The notes under the pieces were generated by a model. It was not told where the DNA came from, did no database searches, and worked only from the letters and a program-made list of their open reading frames with translations. From positions 1-44,471 of the forward strand of contig JAQBWV010000021.1 of assembly GCA_027624335.1 (NCBI GenBank): a DNA stretch of 44,471 bases, read 5' to 3'. The translations under genes and the position numbers were made by a program. The number at the start of each line of letters is the position of its first letter. Positions within the stretch are counted from its first letter, which is position 1. The stretch is from Planctomycetota bacterium. Its GTDB lineage: Bacteria; Planctomycetota; Planctomycetia; Planctomycetales; Planctomycetaceae. This document shows, piece after piece, positions 37,941 through 44,471 of the stretch.

Positions 37941-38285
37941 ATGTCCATCCGCCTAAACTGTATCGATGCTGTTCCTTCCGCGACCGATGCCATTCTTGAT
38001 CGACTTCCGTTCTCGATTGGCCGCAGTGACGAAGCAGATGTCTGCATTCGCGATACCTGGGCCAGTCGGGTCCATTGCCGGTTCAGTTCGAGGAATGGAC
38101 GGCTCTGGCTGGAAGATCTCAGCTCAATTAACGGAACGCTCGTGAACGGTGTTCAGGTACAGAACAGCGAAGTTCGGAGTGGCGACCAGATCACGGTTGG
38201 CATTACAACATTTCGCGTCGCATACTCCCGAGTGCCCGTGACTCAGGAATCTGTTCAGTCTGGTCCGCTGTTTGCCGGTTCGTAA
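37941..38285 (+). CDS. FHA domain-only protein
   Basis: From the ATG at 37941 the 115-residue product is almost only an FHA domain: LPFSIGRSDEADVCI (phosphopeptide-contact Arg and Ser), RVHCRF, LEDLSSINGTLVNG and a closing LRSGDQITVGITTFRV-like segment. FHA domains bind phosphothreonine peptides. The frame continues upstream to 37629, but that part is not FHA-like and I regard it as non-coding or at best a divergent N-terminus; start certainty is low because neither start has a clear ribosome-binding site. No kinase or secretion gene is adjacent, so its partner is unknown. Confidence 0.78.
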   Translation: MSIRLNCIDAVPSATDAILDRLPFSIGRSDEADVCIRDTWASRVHCRFSSRNGRLWLEDLSSINGTLVNGVQVQNSEVRSGDQITVGITTFRVAYSRVPVTQESVQSGPLFAGS

Positions 38286-38437
38286 GTCCAGGCAGCAATG
38301 GCGAGACGCGCTGGATATGATTGTGTGAGTTTTGTTTGACGCGACACGACCGAGCTGATGCCACTTGTCGTAGCGTTGTGTCTGGCGTCACGAAAGTCGT
38401 AGTGGCAGCACAATCCTGACGACGCGGAAAGCACGAT

Positions 38438-39259
38438 ATGCTCGCTCACGCGAGAGTCAACTGGCTGATCCTCAAGACAAGTATCGAGGAACGGCTGATT
38501 TACCGAGGTGACTTCGCGTTCGCCACACTCGTTCGCTTTCTGCCCATCGTGACTCTGGTGTATCTGTGGGGAGCGATCTATCGAGTTGGCATCGATAGCC
38601 CTCGTGGAGAGATGAACGGCTACACCTACGAAAACATGGTCGTGTATTACCTGCTGGTGATGGTCGGTCGAGCGTTTTCAAGTATGCCGGGCCTGGCCAG
38701 CGGGATTGCCAGAGACGTCCGCGACGGAACGATCAAGAAGTATCTCACTCAACCTGTCGACATGCTGGGATATCTGTTCTGGGCACGAGTCGCCCACAAG
38801 CTCGTTTACTACGTCGTGGCCATTGGGCCATTTGCACTCGTCTTCTGGCTGTGTCGGGCTTATCTGCCTGACTGGCCGGACACGTTTACAACCGTCGCGT
38901 TCTTCAGCTCGCTGGCTCTGGGATTCCTGTTTGGTTTTCTACTGGAAGCACTCCTGGGCCTGGTTGCCTTCTGGTTTCTGGAAGTCAGCTCGTTGCTGTT
39001 TATTTACATGATGTTCAATTACTTCCTCTCCGGACACATGATCCCGCTGGACTGGCTGGGCGAATTCGGAGTCTGGGTTCAGTACCTGCCTTTCAAATAC
39101 CTGGCCTACTTTCCGGCAGCCATCGTGCTTGGAAAGTTCACTCACGCCGAACTGGTGCGGGAACTGACCATTGAATTCGCCTGGGTGGTGTGCCTGCTGA
39201 TCGCCAATCGAGTGGCATTTGCTCGCGGAGTTCGCCGATACGGTGCTTTCGGTGGATAG
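38438..39259 (+). CDS. ABC-2 type permease (DUF990 / ABC2_membrane_6-like)
   Basis: The 273-residue protein has six predicted membrane helices. Hallmarks of the ABC-2 permease family are [20 protein letters not shown] near the N-terminus, [22 protein letters not shown] (the coupling-helix region), and the second half with [35 protein letters not shown]. It would form the membrane part of an exporter of a lipid, polysaccharide or drug. No ATPase gene is nearby, although a second permease and an ATPase usually stand beside it, so the partner must be elsewhere. GGAA lies 9 bases before ATG 38438. Confidence 0.88.
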   Translation: MLAHARVNWLILKTSIEERLIYRGDFAFATLVRFLPIVTLVYLWGAIYRVGIDSPRGEMNGYTYENMVVYYLLVMVGRAFSSMPGLASGIARDVRDGTIKKYLTQPVDMLGYLFWARVAHKLVYYVVAIGPFALVFWLCRAYLPDWPDTFTTVAFFSSLALGFLFGFLLEALLGLVAFWFLEVSSLLFIYMMFNYFLSGHMIPLDWLGEFGVWVQYLPFKYLAYFPAAIVLGKFTHAELVRELTIEFAWVVCLLIANRVAFARGVRRYGAFGG

Positions 39260-39390
39260 TCTGAAGACCTTCCGCGAACCTCGTGTCCTGCCGGAACGTC
39301 CGGAGAGCGTTGGGTTCAGGTCGTTTGAATTGACGACCGCTGGCTATTACAGATTTTGCTCATTCAACCGCTGTAATTACTGTCTCCACC

Positions 39391-40671
39391 ATGTCTCCAT
39401 GTCCCGAGAATAATCCTGCTTCTGCAACTGGTTTGGCTCCCGAACGAGGCGTGTATGGTCGCATCTTCTGGCTCTGCTATGCCGGAAACCTGCTGATGGT
39501 TGCAGCGAATGCCCTTACGTTTCGCTTTGCTGACCTTGTTCGATTCCTCGGTGGGACGGAAACGACAACTGGAGAAATCGTCCAGGTCGGAATGCTCGGC
39601 GCTTTGTGCAGCCGCATATTTCTAGGGAGAGCCCTCGATCGCTACGGAACTCGCATGGTGTGGTGCCTGAGCACGCTGATGTTCATCACGAGTTGCGTCG
39701 CCTTCGCAGTGTGTCGCGAGATTTCCTGGACGATCTTTGCCGCGCGAGTTGCGTTTGCCGCTGGTGTCGCGGGTATGTCAACGGCGGCGATTCTGCATGT
39801 CCAGAATCAGGTGCCGCGAGCCCGTCGGACTGAGGTCATCGGCAACTTTGGCAGCAGCGGATTCGTCGGGATGGTAGTGGGCTCGCAACTGGGCGATCTG
39901 ATTTTTGCACTCACGGGCGAAGATCACTCGCGGTTCTATATTCTTTTCGGACTGACCGCTCTGTTGACCGTTGCTCATGGAGTGCTCGCTCTAATGATCA
40001 CTCGGGGAGACACCCATGTGCGACCAGGCGAGACTCCCTGGCCGCACCGATTAGTCGTTCGATACTGGCCGGGACCAATTGTCGCCGTTGCGATCATGAT
40101 GGGAGTCAGCCTGACGGTGACCACTGTGTTTCTGTCGCGCATGACAGCCGAACGCGGTCTGAGCGGGATTGGCACGTTCTTTCTGGGCTACTGCGGTTCG
40201 GCGTTCATTTTCCGTGTAGCGTCGTCAACGTGGGCCTCGAGATTCGGTCGGCATCAGCTATTGCTCTTCGGACTGCTCGGACACGCGGCAGGGCATTTGA
40301 TGCTGTCTCAGGTGACTGCGCAGTGGCAGCTGCTTGTCCCGGCTCTGACCTGTGGTTTCGGTCACGCCCTGCTGTTCCCATCCGTGGTGTCGCTGGGAGC
40401 GGGCACGTTTCCACGCGAGTACCGCGGGACTGGCACGTCCATCATCCTTGGCTTTACTGAAGTCGGAGTTGCAGTATCCGCGCCCGTGCTCGGCTGGATT
40501 ATTGATACCTGCCGCGCGTCAGGAGTCGTGGATCCGTTTGCCGCCATGTACTACACGTCAGCGGCATCGGCCTGCTGCGTTGCTGTCTACTATGCTCTGG
40601 CAACTCGCAGTCTTGTCGATGAACTTCTGACTCCGGTTAGCCTTACAACGACAACGAACGATGCCGACTGA
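39391..40671 (+). CDS. MFS transporter
   Basis: The 426-residue protein has 12 predicted helices, a motif-A-like LGRALDRYGTRMV after helix 2, AAGVAGMSTAAILHVQNQVPRARRTE at helices 4-5 and a second half that ends CVAVYYALATRSLVDE. It starts at ATG 39391. The family carries small molecules by secondary transport; the branch resembles the arabinose-efflux/YfcJ type, substrate unknown. Near its end the next gene is convergent (cysH-like), only 15 bases away, so no operon is indicated. It is not close in sequence to the TetA-like gene at 21080. Confidence 0.85.
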   Translation: MSPCPENNPASATGLAPERGVYGRIFWLCYAGNLLMVAANALTFRFADLVRFLGGTETTTGEIVQVGMLGALCSRIFLGRALDRYGTRMVWCLSTLMFITSCVAFAVCREISWTIFAARVAFAAGVAGMSTAAILHVQNQVPRARRTEVIGNFGSSGFVGMVVGSQLGDLIFALTGEDHSRFYILFGLTALLTVAHGVLALMITRGDTHVRPGETPWPHRLVVRYWPGPIVAVAIMMGVSLTVTTVFLSRMTAERGLSGIGTFFLGYCGSAFIFRVASSTWASRFGRHQLLLFGLLGHAAGHLMLSQVTAQWQLLVPALTCGFGHALLFPSVVSLGAGTFPREYRGTGTSIILGFTEVGVAVSAPVLGWIIDTCRASGVVDPFAAMYYTSAASACCVAVYYALATRSLVDELLTPVSLTTTTNDAD

Positions 40672-40685
40672 TTTCTTCACTGCCG

Positions 40686-41477
40686 CTAAATCATGTAGTC
40701 CGTCATGCGGCCGAGGATTCGGTCGACCAGTTCCTGTGGCAACTCGATTGATGGCGAGTGCGTCGGGTCCCGGTCTGTCGGATTGATTCCACAGTAAACC
40801 GACCACGGGCCCAGGTGTCGCCAGCGACCGGCTCGTTTGGGCTCATTCGGCAGCACAGGTGTGGTGCAGCGATTGCAGCCAATCGTCGAAAAACCCTGTG
40901 CATGCAGCGGGTTGACAATGACGTTGTGCTCGGCGATGTACGCTGCCAGATGCTCGTCATCAAATTCCGCCAGTGGGTTGATCCGCACGGTGTTCGTTTC
41001 GACGTCGACTGACAGAATCGGGCAGACGGCTCGCTTGCCGCCGTCGCTGCGTCTCAGACTACCGATCAGCGCGTCGTACTGACTGGCGACTTTCGCCAGC
41101 GGCTCGACCTTCCTGGCATGGCAGCACTGCTCCTGCCCTTCCGGATTCAAGTAAAGAACTCCGTGCTTTTCCGTCTGCTCCTGCATCGTCAATTCCGGAT
41201 GCAGCGAGATGACGTTCAGACCGTACTCCTTGATGACGCGGTCACGCGTTTCCAGCGTCTCCTGAAACATGACTCCGGTATCGACGAAGAGAACGGGGAT
41301 GCTGGAACCGGTCGAGTGGATCATGTGACAGACGACGGTGCCCGACATCTGCATCGCGGAAATGGTCGCGATACGGTCACCGAATATCTGACTCGCCCAC
41401 TGGATCAGTTCCTGCGGAGTTCGCTCTTCGAATGTTTGATTCAGATCGACCAGATCAGCCTGTGAGAGGCGAGCCAT
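40686..41477 (-). CDS. cysH: Phosphoadenylyl-/adenylyl-sulfate reductase (CysH), APS-type
   Basis: The ATG at 41477 is preferred over TTG 41483. The 263-residue protein has the adenylyl-sulfate reductase fold: [16 protein letters not shown], the cysteine pattern CC (118-119) and CNRC (201-204) that binds a [4Fe-4S] cluster in APS reductases, and a C-terminal Cys229 in WSVYCGINP where plant and bacterial enzymes have ECGLH with the catalytic Cys. The cluster pattern favours APS rather than PAPS as substrate; the enzyme gives sulfite with thioredoxin. The N-terminal SGxxD loop is changed ([11 protein letters not shown]), so nucleotide binding may differ. No sulfate adenylyltransferase or sulfite reductase gene is adjacent. 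Confidence 0.88.
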   Translation of the reverse strand: MARLSQADLVDLNQTFEERTPQELIQWASQIFGDRIATISAMQMSGTVVCHMIHSTGSSIPVLFVDTGVMFQETLETRDRVIKEYGLNVISLHPELTMQEQTEKHGVLYLNPEGQEQCCHARKVEPLAKVASQYDALIGSLRRSDGGKRAVCPILSVDVETNTVRINPLAEFDDEHLAAYIAEHNVIVNPLHAQGFSTIGCNRCTTPVLPNEPKRAGRWRHLGPWSVYCGINPTDRDPTHSPSIELPQELVDRILGRMTDYMI

Positions 41478-41650
41478 CTTCAAAACCTGCCAGATTTAGG
41501 GATTCGTTGGATCAGCAGGTCAGGCACAGCCTGACCTGCCGACGCATAACGGGCTCACGAGTCCCGACACGCGTTGCGGACCTTTTATTGATTGTGCCTG
41601 CCGAGGGTCAACCGTTCTGCCAGCCGGGTCTCTCTCAGCCGACTCATCGG

Positions 41651-42952
41651 TTATCTGACGTATTCGACAATAAAGTCAGGCCATTCGGCGTGCGTGTCCT
41701 CGATCATGATTGCTCCAGCGACTCTTGAAATGATCGCCGGCACCTTCCGATCTGCAAATACACGTGCCAATGGCTCGCCAGCTGACACCTCGTCGCCAAT
41801 CTTGACGCGCATTTCGATTCCCACCGAGTGGTTCACGGAATCGCCCATCTTCCGCCGCCCCCCACCCAGATCGATCACCGCCATTCCGAGCGCTTCGGTA
41901 TTCATCTTTGTGACGAATCCCGATTTTTCTGCCAGCACCGCCTGTTCCGGTGCCACGCGACAGCCCACTTTCAGACTGCCGCCCTGTGCCACCACCATTT
42001 GCTCGAACACTTCCCTGGCGGCTCCGGAATCAAGTCGGTCGACAAGCAATGCTTCGGCTTCGGCTGGAGTCGTGCATCGCTGTGCCGAAACCAGCAGTTC
42101 GCTTCCCAGAGCCAGAGTGACATAACGCAGATCGTCCGGCCCTTCACCCGCCAGACAATCGAGAGTTTCATCCAGCTCGACGGCGTTGCCGCACATTCGT
42201 CCGAGCGGCTGATTCATGTCTGTCACAAGCGCCGTCGTCCGAACACCCATCCGCTGACCGGCTCGGACCATCGACTGTGCGAGTTCCACCGCCTGATCCC
42301 GCGTCTTCATAAACGCTCCGCTGCCGCACTTTACATCCAGGACAAGTGCGTCCAGCGACTCCGCCAGCTTCTTACTGATGATGCTGGCGGTGATCAGCGG
42401 AATCGACGGAACCGTCGCCGTGACATCCCGCAGGCCGTACAGCTTCCGATCGGCGGGAACCAGATCCTCGGTGGCTCCAGTGATGACGCAGCCGACACGC
42501 TCGACGATCGCCTGCATCGCCGAAATGGACAGGTCCGTCCGAAATCCGGAAATGGATTCCAGCTTGTCCAGCGTTCCGCCCGTGGCTCCCAGGCCACGAC
42601 CGGAAATCATCGGAACTCGTAGCCCGCACGCGGCCAGCAACGGAGCCAGTACCAGCGACACCTTGTCACCGACTCCGCCGGTCGAGTGCTTGTCGACAAT
42701 GGGAGACCCCGGCTCCCATTCGAGACGCACTCCCGACAAAAGCATTTCCTGCATCAGCGAGGCCGTTTCTTCGTCTTGCATCCCCTGAAAGAAAATCGCC
42801 ATCGCGAGAGCCGACATCTGGTAATCCGGAATGCTGCCATCAACGAATCCACGAATCACAAATGCAATCTCGTCCCGCGAGAGTTCGCACCCGTCCCGCT
42901 TCTTCGCGATAAGTTCTGCCGGTGTCACTGTGTGGGGCCCCTTGCGCTTCAC
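41651..42952 (-). CDS. deoA: Thymidine/pyrimidine-nucleoside phosphorylase
   Basis: The 433-residue protein has the full phosphorylase type II signature SGRGLGATGGTLDKLESI, the phosphate-binding KHSTGGVGDK, the Lys/Asp-rich AELIAKKRDGCELSRDEIAF at the N-terminus and a C-terminal alpha/beta domain with IDLGGGRRKMGDSV. It reversibly cleaves thymidine or other pyrimidine nucleosides to base and (deoxy)ribose-1-phosphate in the cytoplasm, for salvage or carbon use. The start is GTG 42952, as no upstream ATG is in frame and family members start about ten residues before the KKRDG motif. Whether it prefers thymidine (DeoA) or all pyrimidines (Pdp) is open. It stands alone. Confidence 0.93.
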   Translation of the reverse strand: MKRKGPHTVTPAELIAKKRDGCELSRDEIAFVIRGFVDGSIPDYQMSALAMAIFFQGMQDEETASLMQEMLLSGVRLEWEPGSPIVDKHSTGGVGDKVSLVLAPLLAACGLRVPMISGRGLGATGGTLDKLESISGFRTDLSISAMQAIVERVGCVITGATEDLVPADRKLYGLRDVTATVPSIPLITASIISKKLAESLDALVLDVKCGSGAFMKTRDQAVELAQSMVRAGQRMGVRTTALVTDMNQPLGRMCGNAVELDETLDCLAGEGPDDLRYVTLALGSELLVSAQRCTTPAEAEALLVDRLDSGAAREVFEQMVVAQGGSLKVGCRVAPEQAVLAEKSGFVTKMNTEALGMAVIDLGGGRRKMGDSVNHSVGIEMRVKIGDEVSAGEPLARVFADRKVPAIISRVAGAIMIEDTHAEWPDFIVEYVR

Positions 42953-43231
42953 GATGCTGAAAATCTGACATCGGTCTTAAAGGCAGGGAAACCGTGTCGT
43001 CACACGCAACATACCTCGCCACTCACGTTTCGAAAACAACGTGGCATCTGGCGTACTTCAGCAAGGTTTGTGAAAACGCTCAGCAACACGACAGCCAGAC
43101 AACCGCAGCTTCTCAACGTATGGTCAAGCAAGGCGAGCCGGACGCTTCGCTGATAGAGAAACAACTTGTGCCGGGGCGCCACAGCCATTCTGGTTGTGCC
43201 ACCCAGCATTCTTCCAGGCGTGATGACGAAA
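42953..43231. other. Intergenic stretch without a recognisable gene
   Basis: A minus-strand frame of 69 codons (43000-43209) and short plus-strand frames are not protein-like. Nothing else is seen before the hairpin at 43232. Confidence 0.45.
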
Positions 43232-43263
43232 GATGCCCCTGAGTTGCAACACTCAGGGGCATC
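43232..43263 (-). terminator. Rho-independent terminator of the RTX-repeat gene
   Basis: GATGCCCCTGAG (43232-43243) pairs perfectly with CTCAGGGGCATC (43252-43263); on the minus strand it is followed by TTTCGTC. It lies 32 bases after the stop codon of the RTX gene. Confidence 0.8.
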
Positions 43264-43294
43264 TGAAATTCATCGGACCACGTGACGAAGCGGA

Positions 43295-44471
43295 TTACTG
43301 AACCACGGTGTCGATACCGCTTTCTCCGCCGCTGACCGTGTCGTCGCCGGTGTTGCCGCGAACTGTGTCGTTGCCGGCACCGCCGTCCAGCGAGTCAGAT
43401 GCGCCGCCACCGAACAGTGTGTCGTTGTCACCTTCTCCGAAGATCGTATCGCTGCCGCCGTTTCCGTTGAGGAAGTCGTTTCCGGATCCACCATGGATCT
43501 CGTCGTCTCCGTCTTCGCCGAGCACGGAGTCATTGCCTGACCCGGCAAAGACTACGTCGTTGCCTGAACCACCGTTGACGGTGTCGTTGCCGTCGCCCGT
43601 GGCGATGTGGTCGTTCCCGCTGCCACCAGAGACGGTGTCGTTGCCGCTTCCGCTGATCACGGTGTCGTCGCCGTCTCCACCGTTAAAGGTGACCGTGTGG
43701 ACCGACATGATGAGTTGGGTATCGAGGCTGTCGTTTCCGCCCGATCCGTTAAACGTGATCTGCCCGGTGAAGCCATCCATCGTCGCACCGAACGTGACCA
43801 CGTCGTCGCCGGAGCCGCCACTAATGACGATACTGGTGACAGACGCGAGATTCGCGACTGGTTCATTGACCAGCATTGTTCCTCCACCTTCCGGCGTCAC
43901 CTGAACCGCAGCTCCCGTGAAGACAACAGCGAACTGCCCGCCAGCGGCCGGCAGCACGACGGAAAGAATTCCGTTGGCAAGTGAGCCGCCACCAACACCG
44001 GTGCTCGGTGGCGAAGCTCCGCTGGGACCATCGATCAGAATGTCGCTGGCGTCACCACGCAGTGTGTCGGTGCCACCACCTCCGGCCACGGTGTCGTAGA
44101 AGCCACCCTGTCCGTTGACGAGGTCATTGTCGAGACCGCCATCCAGAACATCAGTTTCGCTGCCACCCAGCAGCGTGTCGTCGCCGGCTCCACCGAACAG
44201 CGAATCGCTTCCACTGCCCCCGTTGATGAAGTCGTTCCCGTCATCGCCTGACATGGTGTCGTTGCCGTCGCCGCCGCTGAGGTTGTCGTTGCCGCCGAGT
44301 CCGATGGCGCTGTCGTCACCGGTTCCACCGTTGAATAGATCGTTTCCGTCGCCGCCGAGCAGCGTGTCGTTGCCGGCTCCCCCGGAGAACGACGTCTTCA
44401 ACGCCAGACGCGTAACGCCGTCGTCATCCGACACGTCAAGTCTGTCGTTTCCGTCTCCGCCGAAGAACTTC
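43295..44471 (-). CDS. RTX (hemolysin-type calcium-binding) repeat protein, 5' truncated
   Basis: The frame is open through the right window edge, and the GTG at 44434 is internal, so the gene start lies outside. The visible 390 residues contain two blocks of GGxGxDxLx nonapeptide repeats (GGAGNDTLLGGDGNDLF, GGSGSDSLFGGAGDDTL and many more) separated by a non-repeat region of about 100 residues (SPPSTGVGGGSLANGILSVV to MDGFTGQITFNGSGG). The repeats bind Ca2+ as beta-rolls, and such proteins are secreted, usually by type I systems. The C-terminus ends GGESGIDTVVQ directly after the last repeat. Full size and any adhesin or protease domain lie off the window. DNA repeats follow the protein repeats. 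Confidence 0.9.
   Translation of the reverse strand, partial: KFFGGDGNDRLDVSDDDGVTRLALKTSFSGGAGNDTLLGGDGNDLFNGGTGDDSAIGLGGNDNLSGGDGNDTMSGDDGNDFINGGSGSDSLFGGAGDDTLLGGSETDVLDGGLDNDLVNGQGGFYDTVAGGGGTDTLRGDASDILIDGPSGASPPSTGVGGGSLANGILSVVLPAAGGQFAVVFTGAAVQVTPEGGGTMLVNEPVANLASVTSIVISGGSGDDVVTFGATMDGFTGQITFNGSGGNDSLDTQLIMSVHTVTFNGGDGDDTVISGSGNDTVSGGSGNDHIATGDGNDTVNGGSGNDVVFAGSGNDSVLGEDGDDEIHGGSGNDFLNGNGGSDTIFGEGDNDTLFGGGASDSLDGGAGNDTVRGNTGDDTVSGGESGIDTVVQ

Noticed and set aside
41828-42622. 264-codon plus-strand frame opposite deoA
   Set aside because: His/Gln/Arg-rich shadow of a clear phosphorylase gene.
43308-43904. Pro/Ser/Leu-rich plus-strand frame of 198 codons
   Set aside because: It is the antisense reading of the RTX repeats; the periodicity belongs to the minus-strand gene.
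43295-44471. Repeated DNA that could be taken for a CRISPR or tandem array
   Set aside because: The period follows 9-residue RTX protein repeats with codon-level variation and there are no spacers.

Overview
The window looks like a chromosomal segment of a Planctomycetota bacterium, most likely of the Planctomycetaceae type; the genus is not resolvable from sequence alone. The evidence is the gene content: a DUF1549/DUF1553 cytochrome-like protein beside a DUF1501 protein, a second DUF1501 gene, two DUF1559 proteins with prepilin-type N-termini and H-X9-DG C-termini, a type I sulfatase, Tat-dependent Gfo/Idh/MocA oxidoreductase, a TIGR03009-like PASTA protein and many secreted proteins or lipoproteins without known function. 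Genes are mostly monocistronic or in pairs, on both strands, with moderate-to-high GC.

Layout. 1-6.4 kb: 5'-truncated DUF1549/DUF1553 gene, DUF1501 gene, a small secreted Lys/Ala-rich LTXXQ-like protein and a sulfatase, all on the plus strand. 6.4-10 kb: a decayed sigma-70 region 4.2 remnant, the ABC-F ATPase Uup and two small membrane or exported proteins on the minus strand. 10-13.5 kb: a 128-bp palindromic MITE-like element, an LptF/LptG-type permease and a DUF1559 protein. 13.9-17.7 kb: a MoxR-like AAA+ ATPase followed by a large protein that I tentatively place near DUF5682 (TIKI/TraB/ChaN-like), with a convergent hypothetical gene. 17.8-22.4 kb: an exported hypothetical protein, a metal ABC permease fused to a DtxR/MntR-type repressor, a Cys-rich lipoprotein and an MFS transporter. 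22.7-31 kb: minus-strand oxidoreductase, DoxX-like protein, ApbE, alpha/beta hydrolase, DUF1559 plus lipoprotein pair and an RluA-family pseudouridine synthase. 31-37 kb: cyclase-family protein, second DUF1501, second copy of the MITE-like element (inverted), a lipoprotein and PASTA protein pair, and an SGNH-fold protein that has lost catalytic residues. 37.9-44.5 kb: FHA-only protein, ABC-2 permease, MFS transporter, CysH-type reductase, thymidine/pyrimidine phosphorylase and a truncated RTX-repeat protein running off the right edge.

The most notable items are: the permease-repressor fusion (same architecture as the chlamydial YtgCR protein, so possibly a PVC-wide arrangement); the AAA+/DUF5682-like pair; two 95%-identical, inverted 128-bp hairpin elements, each flanked by TTAG; the sigma region 4.2 fossil; and the pseudo-SGNH protein with GDS changed to GDE. 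All family assignments were made by eye from motifs; no database search was run.
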